Below are positions 34,101 through 44,627 of a stretch of 64,000 nucleotides of DNA, one piece after another; positions within the stretch are counted from its first letter, which is position 1, and each line of letters begins with the position of its first letter. The position numbers and the translations under genes are program-made. This DNA is from Micropterix aruncella (lineage: Eukaryota > Arthropoda > Insecta > Lepidoptera > Micropterigidae), in assembly GCA_944548615.1 (NCBI GenBank), contig OX155951.1:23547692-23611691 (forward strand). Direction: 5' to 3'. A model generated the notes under the pieces. It made no database searches and was not told the origin of the DNA. It worked only from the letters and a program-made list of their open reading frames with translations.

Positions 34101-37100
34101 GATGACATAATAAACATTTATCTTACCTTTACTGCTGCCACCAGTACCGCTCGTGTCTAAATAATCGACCGATAAAAACTTTGGAGCCATGAAAGTGCCT
34201 GTGAGCCTCGTGGAAGTCTGAGAAAGTGAATCGCAAGAAGACAGGAGACGATTGGATGTTGCACTACGCTGGTGTTGTTCCTTCAAATATTGATTTTGCT
34301 GATGAGCTTGTTGCATGTTTTGCTGCACATGTTGCGTGTAACTATGATGATTGTTGAATGAGTGAGATCGTTTATGGTTTGTCGATGGATTGGGCTGGGC
34401 ATTTGTGTTCCCAACGGGCGACATCTATAAACACAAAATTAACCTTGTTGTATTTTAAGCGTGTAAAAATTGTGTACATGATTCTAACTCTAAAATCACA
34501 TTAATTAAAAAGCACCTTTCTTGCGGGACCAATGTTTCATGCATTGGTTAAGTTGGATGAAAGCATGGTTTGCAATACATTTGAAGCTCACACGGAATTT
34601 TAATGGCGCAAAAAATCCACTTTTGCTACAACTGGAAATTAGTAATGATTAGTATCACAGGCAAGGATTATTAATCAAAAGCACTGGTTTAAAAAATCTA
34701 GCATTTGATAACACTTTTTAAAATGCACAATTATTATAAAAACCAATAGGATGCAGTGCTCGAAAAAATTCATGATCCTTGCCTGGAGATGCGGCGACAG
34801 AAATCGGCAAATTAGCTTTCATCCACCAATGGGCATAGAGATCGGATCTATAGATTACGAAGCCAGTTTGCGTTTCTTTCGAGGAGTATTTCTTAGCGAG
34901 ATCTTCGCTGCGCGATCGTGTCCTCTCCAGCGGACTCCTCGTAGATGATTTTAGGGGTCTATCCCGATTGCGACAGGTGGAGCTTCTGCTGAGTCGAGGC
35001 GGCGGAATCGGTTTATAAACTCGTAAATGATAATGAGGGCTGGGTTTGGAATACATTTTGGAAATGTCGGAAGAGCTCCATTCGTGAGTCATAGCATCTC
35101 TTACGTTTCTCGCTTCCTCACTGTGCCTGCTGGGCTTACGGTATAATTTTGGTTTGTTATATGATTCCTCGAGATCTAAACCGTTCAGCCTGTGATGCAG
35201 TTCATCAGTCGCGTGCCAGGGTTGCGAAGTGGACACTGGAGGATTCTCTAAGTAACTCGATGTGACCGACGTGTGGGATGAATCTAAGGTGCCAACTATC
35301 AAATTCTCAGATGTTAGACTCGTCTGGCAAGAGGTTCGCGGAGTCGAACCGAAAGGCGAAGTGCATTGACACTGCTCCTCATAATTCGACGCTTCTATAT
35401 CGGATAATGTAACATCTTCTGTCTTACTGATCGGCCTATTCAAGAACTTTGCTTCTGAATTAGGCGGGATATCAGGTGATGCTAAATTACAGCTGCCTGC
35501 GACGCCCGAATCCGATGATCTCGGACTGTGACATCGAGATCTCAAGCAACAATCGCAATTACTGGCACTCGTTCGTATTCTGTCAAATTTATCTTGATCA
35601 GAGCCACTCAAATGCATCGATGGAGTTTCATTTCTAAATAAGGGTGGCGGATCGATTATCAGTTTATCGACATCGTCCCCTCGGATCAACGAATCTAAAT
35701 CCGTCATGTGTCTATATGAATTGCTGCTACATTTCCCTGGTGACTGTTCTTGAATTGAATTGCACGTCTGCCATTTGGAATTTCCGACGGAAGTCAAGCA
35801 CGAATCGTTGAATTTGTCAGCGACGAATTTGGTGGGGCAACTGTGTCTCGATAGATTCATATTCCCGAAATTTGGCTTACCGAGAGATTGAATTGCCATG
35901 CTTTCATCGATATTCACGAGATCTTCGAATGCGGTGTGAGTTTTTGGCTGAACGGTGACGCTCGAGTTATCGGAAGCGTCGGATATGGCTTTTTGTGTAC
36001 ATAACGTTGGTGGTGTGCTTTTAATTGCAACCTCAGCGGGCCGATCTGAAGTCTCAACTTTAGCACTGTGAGCGAAATCTATACTAGAACTTATAGAATC
36101 GAAATTCGCATTTGACTGATGATCCCCGTCAATCTCCTGCGAGCTATTATAGTATCTCATATACCCGGTGATGTTGCTAGTGCTACTGCTAGGATTAGAA
36201 GAAGTACTCGGATGACTTGCAAGGTCGAGCGCATTTTGCCGTTCAATTTTTGAACTTTTCGGAGTTTCACTCGCTTTACTCGATTCGTTAGATTCTTCCG
36301 CATCACTTTCATTCTCCTCGCCGCTGGAAGATTCCGATTCGGAATCAACTTCACATGCTCTCTGACCTCTTTTCCGTTTGCGATAATGAACTTGATACGA
36401 ATCGGAAATCCTGACCCACGGCCTTTCATGCAACAGCTTCTTTAACATAGATCTTGTTATAATTCGTAACCGGACCAATTTAGCGAAATACTTGGTCAGG
36501 GAATGATATGGAGAAGCCGGTGGATAAGTCGATGGTGGAAGCGTAATGTGGTAAAGGCTTCGACGATCAAACGATCTCCTTTCCGCCTGTCTCACGATAA
36601 GAAAAGATTGATAAAGAAAATATTGTAATTGCGAAGAAAATTAACTAAAATGTGAAAACTTACATGAGGGAGCGAGTTCGGTTGGTCGGGTTGGTTATCG
36701 TGTTGCTTCGAACTAGGATTGGAATATTTTTGTAGAAGATCGACCCAGTTATCGGCTTCTGCTTTTGTTTGACAGACGGCTGTTATCGTATCGATCATTG
36801 GACCGCCGATTTCGAAAGCATTCTTCTGAATTTCAGTATCTTCCAATTTTCGCACTTTTATACCGGTGAGTGGCAAACAACCCTGCAATAAACATAAATA
36901 GGTTGTTGAGGAAACAGAGTTGCAGTCATAACATTAAAAGTTTGGACCCTCTCAGAAAAAAAACTAGAGGTAGATACATCTAACATAAAGAGAGGATTTT
37001 TGGAGATTTGGAGACAAACAGAGCTGTAATGGAGTTCACCGACTGGATTCGGGCCCAATATAATATAAGTATTAGGAATGCAACGACTATTGATTTAGTG

Positions 37101-40100
37101 ATTACGATTCCAGTTACGATTATTTTAAAAAATAGATCCATTTACGATTCTGATTATTAACATAGTTCTGATTTGATTCAACGATCATTCATAAAATTGT
37201 GCCAAAATTGACTGTTGCAAAGTAGACAGCTTCTATGACATAATATCTACACCAACATAAGGTATCTACTTATATGTCTGTATGTTAATGACCTACTTAA
37301 TAGCACATTTTAAAAATTAAACTGTTGTGTTTAGTCAGGTTTTATTAGGTACTTGTTTAAGAGTTAAGACATGTAGTTAAAGTTAACAAAAGGGTTTTTT
37401 ATTCAAGAAACATAAATTTGTGATGGTTTATTTCTTAAATCACTCTGGATAAGTCTAGCTATTAAAAATATTCTCTCAGATGCTACTGACCTTAATTGGA
37501 CAGATATTTTTGTGAAAATTCTTGAAATTCGGATAGTGGCTTTTATTGCACCAATATTTTCGGTAGTCAGAGCTTTGCATAAATAAGACTACTTAGTCTT
37601 GAGCAATGTTCCCTGCAATATTCGACAAATCCTACTGATCCTCTGCCGCCCGAATATTTTTTTTTCAAGCACATTAGATGCCATCGCGTAGTTGTTTGGA
37701 GGAAACTTGAGAACTCTTTATTATATCTATTTGGGATTTAGATTTTTTATAAGATTTTTCATTGTTTCCTTTTAAAATAATCGGTAATCGTTAAATAATC
37801 AGGACGACAATCGAATATTTTAATTAATCGGGAAAACACTAATAATTCTTGAATAATCATGTCGTAATCGGTTGCATCTCTAGTTATTATTACACTTTTG
37901 GGGATGGAGCAGTGGACTCCGGACTACGAACAGTTGTGGTAGGTTTAAGACGGCCGTCTCCCCCTTCGAAGCCATAAAATTGTAAGAGTAAAGAGTAAAA
38001 GTTAAAAGTATTGTTCATCGTTACAAATGTTAAGATGCGGTGCAGTTTAATAACGGTAACTGCATCCGCAATTTGGCGAAAAGCTAGAATATCTTGAATT
38101 TTTTCAATTTCTTTTTTGATAAGATGTCCGTCGTTGCGATTCTTTCACGGTTCCCTGGTCCATCGCCGTAATATAATAATATTTATCCGGGTCGATCGTA
38201 TATGAAGTCATAGGTATTACAATAAAACCTTCTAACGTCAAAGGCATGCGCTTAAAAACAAAAAGGCACCGAAGGCTTCCTTCGAACGGTACACTTTTGC
38301 GGTGAAAATTATTTATAATTGTAAAGTGACCCAATTTCATTTCCGTACCTCTGCGGCCAAAGGCGAAGTTATTTCGGGAATCGTAGTCACCCTTTACCTA
38401 CTCGGGGTACCGTTGAGGTTTTCATTTCTCGAAATGCAATTTAAGTAATTTATGGGTTAAAAATGTAGCTTTTGAAGCGAGTCCCGTTGTCGAATGGCAA
38501 GGAACGAAAAGAGCGGAGACGATGACCGCCGCGAAACGATCGTGCGTCGGCATCGATCCGGACGGCCACCGCACAGACGGGAGGGACGTACCTCGTAGAC
38601 GAAAGCGCTCATCCGCCTGCTGACGGAGAGAACGAGCAGCGAGGCGGGGAAGAGGACGAGGTAGCGGTCGGCGTGCGCCGCGCCCACCGCCACGCCGCCC
38701 ATCCAGCGCACCTCGCCCAGCTCTACGGCCGAGGCGCCGCCCGGCCAGCCGCGCACCGCGCCCGTCACCACCTGCAGCTCCAGCTCCTTCTGCCGCCGCA
38801 GCGCCGCACACGCCGCCTGCAAACCGCCCGCCCGACGGGTTCAATAAGAGGAAAAGCCAAACCCTCCCCTCCCCCAGGCGGTTTAACAGATTATTTTTAA
38901 AAGTCCCTCACGGGGTAAGTTAATAAAATGAAGCGATAACGAATACACACATCGAACACAATATACACAAATGGTGCCATAATAAAGTAAAATGATAAGG
39001 ATTACATTTCTATTGAATAAAAAACTAACAATACTCGAAAACTTAAAAATTGCCATAAAATTCATAAACAGAAAATATAAAGAAAAAAAAATTTTGTAAC
39101 TTCGTTGACTTCATTGAGGTATTTTTCATAGCAAGGTACTGAAAAATTACCATACCATATAAAAACTCAATATTTGAGTAGGATACTACTGCTGCTTCTG
39201 CTGACGCCGCCGCCGCTACAGCAGCAGCTGCAGCAGTAGTAGTATTACCTTACCGACCGCACCAAAGGACAGCACCGAAGGAACGATTCGTATTGACGAC
39301 CCGCTGTTGCATCGAACTTTGGCTCGATAATCATCTTCGTAAAGTGGATTGTCTCATATTTAATGTAATACAACAGCGGGTAGTGTTTTAAATTCCATAA
39401 ACATCGAGCACACTTAACCGATCGAAAAATCTGTATGGAAGAATAGGTTCCTTTTATTCTTCCGCAAAGTTTTTTCCTCATCTTTCCCCTCCTTCTTACC
39501 CCTGTATTGCATCTGCAAACGATGGAGCCCCCGGAATGGGGGTGCAAAGGAAATCTTCTTCCAATATGAACTCCTAATATCACAAAATTTAGTAATCCAG
39601 TCTGAATTGAGGAACCCTATTTTTATTGACCGATTATAATGTTTCCACTATACGCTGGGTTCACTCACTGACCTACCTCAGAATTAAGCTAAAAGGGCCA
39701 CTCCATAAGACAGATGGCTCCATAAAGACTCCATGTCTTCCCGGGAGTTCTGTATTACAATAAGAGCATTGAAAGGTATACTAGTCAGTAAGAAATAGTC
39801 CTAGAATAGTATACAATAAAGATATAACTGGAACAAGCCTACCGACTATACTCTTTATTGAAAAACAAATTGATCAATTTGGCAAACGAAAGTATGCATA
39901 AATTGAATGATGGCAATAAATTAGATTAACCTTTCTTCACAATGGTACATAAAATATTAGGTTACAAAATCGGAACTGGTTCCATAGGAATGGGTTCCCT
40001 CTGTCATCTCACTTTTCTCCAAACAAAAATGCATTCATTTAAGTATTCCAAAATTCTGAATAAATTCGGCACATTAATGAAGAATGGTTTCAGTCACAAT

Positions 40101-43100
40101 ATTTTAGATAATTAAAAAAAAAAACCATTGGTTGCTCATAAGCATAAATAAGCAAGAAATCACAAGGACTGTCTAACACATTAGCAGGTTCGCTCAGGCA
40201 TGATAATTAAACAGTTTTCATGGTGTTGGAGAATCAAAAGTTATGGCGTCGAATGAAAAATCAGAATAAATACTTTACCGCGATTTCTTTATAAACGACG
40301 ACCGCGCGGTGGGTATCGCCGCGATCTGGATGCGCCTCGTGTACGTGCCGAGCGAGCTCTTGCAGCATCGCCGCATACTTCCCAAGCCTTCGGAAAGGCT
40401 TCGAAAGGCCGGCCGTCAATACTAGTAGTCCGGGACAAGATGCGCCCAACTGTTCCATGAGAGAATTTAACTCATCTCTGAAAATATAAAAAAACAGCGT
40501 AAAAACATAAAGCGCTTGTCCCCCGAGGCTTTCCAAGACTTGCCTAAGACTGATTTCATCTGAATATTAAATTTAAAAATAAAATCGATGATCGGCTCTC
40601 TCGACCGGCGGATAAACCCAGTTGGGTTCGTTTGCTACCGTCTCGGGCAGCGCGGTTTGTTTCTCAGCTAAGGGCGGGTTTAGGCCACGCGTTAATAGAT
40701 GGCGTTAATATTTAAATAAAATGTATGGCAGAATCTACATATTATTAGTGTAGTTTGTGTATGAGATATTCCAACAATAAAATCACAATGTGATTTCGGC
40801 CCAATAAGGTATCTATGCACCAAATTTCAAGCCTCTAAGTGTAATATTTTGAGATTGATATATGATATCAATCTCTATCTCGATATCAATCTCGAGATAG
40901 ATTGTGGGCTGATTTAAGCCACAATCTTCTCAACTCTTGCCATGACGAATGATGTCTACATGCCAAACTTCAGCTTAATCATTTGGGCGCTATCGTGGAG
41001 GAATTACTCAAAATGGTCTTAATCGTCGGAAATTTTAGCGCATTCACAATACTTTCCCTCCTCGTCGTTTGGTTAGCCGGGAAATTAAAAAATCGAATTT
41101 CGAACGTGCGACACGAAGAATGTAAATTTGAATTTCAAACGAGCGTCGTTGCTTTTCCAAAAATTCCAATTGTAATCGCGTGGCCACTGATAGGCCACGA
41201 ACGCTAACTTCTACCGCGTGAAGGTGAACAGTGAAGCCGTTCCGAGTAACGGCATTTGCGAGATCATGGTATTTATTTAATTTGTACTCGTGGTCTTTTG
41301 GGATATTTGATTCCCATGGAACACTTAACTCTACGGTAAGGGCCTTCTTCCAAGATAGAGAGTAAAGAGTTTTATCTGGACGGACAGCTGTGCATCCGAG
41401 AATTTCAGAGAATTTACACTGCTTAGAGATTGAATCGACCTCCAGTCTGAAGCTTCCTCGATTATTGAGAAAGACTTTGTAGTGAAATGTATTTTGTCTT
41501 TAGAGCCGTCCCGCACAAACTGTATTAGTGGTTTGGAGGGTAATGTCAGACCCGTGTTGGCACGAACCACTGAGAGACTAATTACCTCGCGAATAACAGC
41601 AAGGACTTTCTCGTGGCGATAAGTGTAGCGTCTTTGATCTAAGGCCACCTTGCAGCCAGCTAGAATATGTCTAGCTGTGCAAGGGGTATTGCTACAAAGG
41701 GGACATGAACTAATCTCAGAATAGTTCCGGATATTTCCATGTTAATCTTGAAAAAGAAAATGCACATTCACAATACTTTCCCTCCTCGTTGGTTGGTGGG
41801 TGGGGAAAGTTAAATTAGGAGCGGAGCTTGGGCAAGTAAAAATACAAACTTGTATTTATCCAAAATACAGACGGCCCGGGGATGTCCAGCACAATAAGTT
41901 TGATGAACTGTCTTCATTTTTGGAGCCCACTGCAGAAATAATCCTCCCACCCGTTGCTCCGGTCCGGATTTTGCGCCACAATCTTCGATAAGAGTTAATA
42001 GTTTTTCATGTATCTCCAGAACCTCGTCGATGTTGCCGGTTAGTTGCTTAAATTCATCCTTCGTAAGGCTGGAATGTAAACGGACAACAGTTTTGTTATG
42101 ATTACAATATATAGGTATAGCAGGGCAGAAGTATTTTTCCAAATATACACTCACATACTACTCTTTTCCAAGCCTCGGAGAAAGTTCATAACCAGTCCTT
42201 GGAGCTCGCCGACGTGGGCTTTTTCCGAGTCGATTATATCTTTTAAAACGACATTTCTGAAGGCTTGAATTTCTGATGGCGCTCGGACCGGTGATGTGGC
42301 AGTGGAACCACTTGGTTCTGAAAATTGAAAAATATTCTGCTTTATGCTGTGGGAAGTCAGAGATTAAAAGCATAGTCATATGCCAGCAATTTACCAATTG
42401 ATGAGTAAAACCATAGATTATATAGGGAATATATTGCTCAATGCCATACTACGTTTTGGCAGCTATGATTTTATTATAAAACACAAAGTGTAGATGGCAC
42501 TCATATTTCCAAACATTGATTTAATCTTCTCTTATGTTCAGTAGCCCAATAAATGGTGTTTTTAACACGCCTATACGAATCTTATCCCAAAATAAAATTA
42601 TAATATGTAGTGGTGGATTGATTTGAATTTCGGCGAAACAGCGAAAGTGGCGGCGTCTGATTCCGTCGAATGAAAACGGAAAAAGATGGCTGGGATTGAG
42701 GACGCGTGCCTAAGTGGTGGATGGTCTAATAGAAAAATAAAAGTCTAACTGAAGTAAAAAACGCATTTAATTAATCTCCCACAAAAAAAAATAACAAAAG
42801 AATTTTTAATCATAGCTTTTATTTTGCGTCAATTTTTTATTTCGTATACAGGTTTCAATACATAATAATTATGTGTTTCAATGTTCAAATAGACGATCCC
42901 TAGCATCCACTACCCACACCCAAACACTCCAATAGAGCACAATGAATATCAGTTTTTTTAACTGAGTGCATCAGCTTTTTGTATATACCCCCCCCCCTAG
43001 CGAATTTTTACTGCATGCATTATTGCATTATTGATGCATGAATACATGCATTATTGATGAAATCAATTATTATTATTATAGTGGTCCTTGCATATGAGGC

Positions 43101-44603
43101 TAGATTTCCAAGCGAGGGGTAAAATTGAATGGACAGAAGAGGGCGGACGTAGTAGCAGAAACATTTGGTAGGACACAGACCTAATTAGGGAAAGTGGATC
43201 AATAGAACAGTAGCGGAGTGAATGTATAATTGTAATTACATATGTATACCCACACTAATTTGTAATTTGCAAGGATTTATGAATACAAACGGAGCTGCCA
43301 TGGAATTCACTAACTGGAGTCGGCTCTATCATAATATTATTATTACGCTTCTGGGGGAGCAACTAGCTGTAGTAGGTTTAGGACAGGTATTTAACGCATG
43401 AGAACATTCACCTTACCACCCATTCACTCCCGTTTCGAAGCCATAAGACGATTCGGACATTGTGAAGACGATGCGGAAAGTTGATTATTTTCCTATGGCA
43501 GCCATACACACATATGTTGTAACGCATTCACGAAATAAAGTTATTATATACAAAATTAAATTGCAGTTTTTGCTTGGTGACTAAACACGAATGTCATTTT
43601 AATTAGCGCTCAAAAATGTATCATAAACTCGTCATGTATAATTTTCTAAAAACGACCTGGTTGCATAGCAGTTTGGTCCGAAACCTTACAATGCAAGATA
43701 CATTGTAAGGTTTCGGGTTCGATTCCCGGCTGGGTTATCATTTTCCGCTGGGATAAAATTAACAGAATATCATTTCAAATTCTGTCTAGTGAATGCAATA
43801 AGACACACACTTACACAGCATCGACCCGAGGAAATTTGGCACCCTAGGCAAATAATCAGAATGGACCGGATCAATCACATTTCAAGCAAATTTTAAGGAA
43901 GGTATTTCCCACGTATTCACGTTCGATTTCTTTGATAAAAGTACACCTGGGCCCAGGAGGCGAAAATTTTGTGTATTTTAGCAATTTTATTGATTTTTTC
44001 TTGTTAAATACCAGCTCCTCTAGGCACTGCAGGTTACGATATTGTAGACTATAATGACCACATACAGATTAAAGATCCCCTAGATATCTCTGGCAAAATT
44101 TGTGGTTTTTGAAGATTTTATTGCATATATTTGATGGATGAAGTCTTCACGTATATTGGAATGGACGGAGAAGTCTTGTGCCGCCGTTTTCCGGCCCCTA
44201 GATTCAGGCGCCCTGGGCGGTCGCCTAGTTCGCCTGTATGGAAGGGCCGGCCCTGCACTTACACACGTTACACGCACACATACATATAAACACTTCATAC
44301 TAGGGTTGATTGTAAGAGCCATGTGATAATAAACCCGCCCATTATGAATATCACAATAAAGAGTGAAACAAACAAACGAAAATCAGTATAATATTGAAAA
44401 GTCTAGTAGTGAGACATACCTTTGTATTCCACCACATAATTGTTTGGAAACCAGCCTGTCGTCTCGCCGAGTGTCCCTTCCCACCATCCGCCTTCTTCCC
44501 GCTGTGTAACAGTTATAATATCGCCCTTTTTGAAGCATAGTTCATCGTTGTTCTTCCCTTTAAATGAGTAAATCGCCTTCACTAGGTAGGACTCAGCTGC
44601 CAT
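24936..44603 (-). CDS. rtGEF: Rho-type guanine nucleotide exchange factor beta-PIX/rtGEF (ARHGEF7 orthologue)
   Basis: Exons (minus strand): 44420-44627 (ATG at 44603), 42155-42317, 41850-42068, 40279-40477, 38592-38816, 36664-36882, 34127-34424, 32896-33105 and 24936-25195. The spliced frame is continuous and gives 658 residues, close to vertebrate beta-PIX (about 646). The domains are SH3 (residues about 4-60, ending [20 protein letters not shown]), DH (about 78-258, with [15 protein letters not shown] and [13 protein letters not shown]), PH (about 280-390, with [22 protein letters not shown] and [11 protein letters not shown]), an LRPAPPLRP plus [15 protein letters not shown] segment, and a C-terminal coiled coil. 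Family members activate Rac1/Cdc42 and link PAK (via SH3) to GIT proteins at focal adhesions and synapses. Two further exons give alternative ends and are listed separately. The introns carry retrotransposon debris. Confidence 0.93.
25196..26169. other. Last rtGEF intron, unremarkable part
   Basis: AT-rich intron sequence between the rtGEF last acceptor and the mariner element. No gene or recognised repeat is seen. Confidence 0.3.
26477..30039 (-). mobile_element. R2-like non-LTR retrotransposon, solo copy
   Basis: This full-length or near full-length copy lies on the minus strand, flanked by a 6-bp direct repeat TTGATA (26471-26476 and 30040-30045). Removing the element and one repeat rejoins the mariner reading frame, which fixes both borders to the base. 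The 3' end (low coordinate) reads GGCAGCTCCGTTTGTATT, and the 5' end (high coordinate) begins CAACGAAAGAGTTGTGACAG. The 3' UTR is about 150 bases. It is nearly identical to the array copies at 54113-61273. Confidence 0.88.
26627..29695 (-). pseudogene. REL-type retrotransposon polyprotein with one nonsense codon
   Basis: Same protein as at 54265-57333 but with an in-frame TAA at about 27605-27607, where the array copies have a Lys codon (FHKRFLTG). It splits the frame into 695 codons (27608-29695) and the remainder (to 26627). Upstream of the first ATG (29695) the frame stays open and includes the C2H2 finger. The reverse transcriptase (FADDLTFI), the CX2CX8HX4C knuckle and the endonuclease are otherwise intact, so only the second half, with knuckle and endonuclease, is cut off. 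Confidence 0.88.
30591..31957. other. Last rtGEF intron, remaining part
   Basis: Very AT-rich intron sequence. A short inverted pair (AAAAGAGTTGACAAT near 31002 and AATTGTCAACTCTTTT near 31110) is the only structure I notice. No gene is seen. Confidence 0.3.
31958..32439 (-). CDS. rtGEF: rtGEF alternative terminal exon a
   Basis: The acceptor has an excellent pyrimidine tract (CCCTTCCGCGTCTGCTTCC, then GGCTGCGCAG) and is entered in phase 1, which exactly fits the donor of the 32896-33105 exon. The exon encodes 159 residues to a TAG at 31958, giving a 732-residue isoform without the coiled coil. It contains [16 protein letters not shown] and [15 protein letters not shown]. The latter resembles the SDLSEDSDYDSIW segment following the GIT-binding region in vertebrate beta-PIX. 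Expression of this end is inferred from splice phase and sequence only. Confidence 0.72.
33390..33645 (+). pseudogene. LINE reverse transcriptase relic
   Basis: Within an rtGEF intron, + strand pieces read [18 protein letters not shown], then after a frame change [16 protein letters not shown] and LLKDF. They correspond in order to the QFGFRKGxGTRDAL and FIDFxKAFDxVxHxxL blocks of LINE reverse transcriptases. An imperfect inverted repeat (ATGGCCATATAGGCCAT) lies between them. Too decayed to classify. Confidence 0.5.
34718..36586 (-). CDS. rtGEF: rtGEF alternative terminal exon c: long Ser-rich insect tail
   Basis: The acceptor CGTGAGACAG followed by GCG is entered in phase 0, matching the donor of the PH exon (36664). 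The single exon is open for 622 codons to a TGA/TAA-type stop at 34718, so splicing into it yields a 1,025-residue isoform. The exon at 34127-34424 is also entered in phase 0, so this exon can be skipped without frame change. It starts [19 protein letters not shown], has a basic RSMLKKLL patch, an acidic Ser-rich run ([19 protein letters not shown]), many SP/TP sites, and ends near [18 protein letters not shown]. No known catalytic domain. I take it as an insect-specific regulatory tail. Confidence 0.75.
   Translation of the reverse strand, partial: AERRSFDRRSLYHITLPPSTYPPASPYHSLTKYFAKLVRLRIITRSMLKKLLHERPWVRISDSYQVHYRKRKRGQRACEVDSESESSSGEENESDAEESNESSKASETPKSSKIERQNALDLASHPSTSSNPSSSTSNITGYMRYYNSSQEIDGDHQSNANFDSISSSIDFAHSAKVETSDRPAEVAIKSTPPTLCTQKAISDASDNSSVTVQPKTHTAFEDLVNIDESMAIQSLGKPNFGNMNLSRHSCPTKFVADKFNDSCLTSVGNSKWQTCNSIQEQSPGKCSSNSYRHMTDLDSLIRGDDVDKLIIDPPPLFRNETPSMHLSGSDQDKFDRIRTSASNCDCCLRSRCHSPRSSDSGVAGSCNLASPDIPPNSEAKFLNRPISKTEDVTLSDIEASNYEEQCQCTSPFGSTPRTSCQTSLTSENLIVGTLDSSHTSVTSSYLENPPVSTSQPWHATDELHHRLNGLDLEESYNKPKLYRKPSRHSEEARNVRDAMTHEWSSSDISKMYSKPSPHYHLRVYKPIPPPRLSRSSTCRNRDRPLKSSTRSPLERTRSRSEDLAKKYSSKETQTGFVIYRSDLYAHWWMKANLPISVAASPGKDHEFFRALHPIGFYNNCAF
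37008..37980. mobile_element. 3' fragment of the R2-like element split by a hAT-like insert
   Basis: Bases 37008-37078 (ACAAACAGAGCTG onward) and 37877-37980 (ACACTTTTGGGGATGGAGCA onward, to CCCCTTCGAAGCCATA) match adjacent parts of the 3' UTR of the retrotransposon family. The 800 bases between begin GGAATGCAACGACTATTG and end CGTAATCGGTTGCATCTCTA, inverted ends of the kind seen in hAT elements. The hAT therefore entered an old retrotransposon fragment. The insert has no readable transposase. Confidence 0.6.
39190..39243. repeat. Trinucleotide repeat patch
   Basis: CTACTGCTGCTTCTGCTGAC followed by GCCGCCGCCGC and GCAGCAGCTGCAGCAGTAGT. The two halves are roughly complementary and could form a hairpin. 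It is intronic in rtGEF. Confidence 0.7.
41039..41789 (-). mobile_element. Internal fragment of the R2-like element with 28-bp flanking repeats
   Basis: Bases 41188-41718 match the knuckle-endonuclease part of the retrotransposon (minus strand; [20 protein letters not shown] is readable) with many substitutions and a deletion. The region is bracketed by a near-identical direct repeat, CATTCACAATACTTTCCCTC plus CTCGT, at 41041-41065 and 41765-41789. It lies in the rtGEF intron between the exons at 40477 and 41850. It lacks both the 5' part and the 3' UTR. Confidence 0.7.
43275..43450 (-). mobile_element. 3' end fragment of the R2-like element
   Basis: AATACAAACGGAGCTGCCAT starts a match to the family 3' UTR that continues through CACCCATTCACTCCC and TTCGAAGCCATA to the first codons of the C-terminus, with diverged bases and small gaps. 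The 5' part is missing, as usual for incomplete target-primed reverse transcription. Confidence 0.7.
43655..43760 (+). repeat. tRNA-related SINE or tRNA-like sequence
   Basis: TAGCAGTTTGG is an A-box-like motif and GGTTCGATTCCCGGC about 50 bases later is a perfect B box, the internal promoter of tRNA genes. The expected acceptor-stem pairing and anticodon arm are not convincing, and a palindrome (ACCTTACAATGCAAGATACATTGTAAGGT region) occupies the anticodon position. I therefore favour a tRNA-derived SINE head over a functional tRNA. It lies in the first rtGEF intron. Confidence 0.45.
44195..44260. repeat. One end of a hAT-like element
   Basis: TCAGGCGCCCTGGGCGGTCG then CCTAGTTCGCC and GGAAGGGCCGGCCCTG resembles the terminal region of hAT elements whose ends read CAGGGCCGGCCC. 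The opposite end is not found, so the boundary is uncertain. Confidence 0.4.
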
Positions 44604-44627
44604 TGCCTTCGTATCATTAAACAATTC

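Noticed and set aside
38104..38340. Minus-strand open frame between two PH-domain exons of rtGEF
   Set aside because: The PH domain is continuous from the 38592-38816 exon to the 36664-36882 exon without it, and it has no family resemblance.
42158..42397. 79-codon minus-strand frame overlapping an rtGEF DH exon
   Set aside because: It is out of frame with the DH domain, which reads [17 protein letters not shown] in the correct frame.
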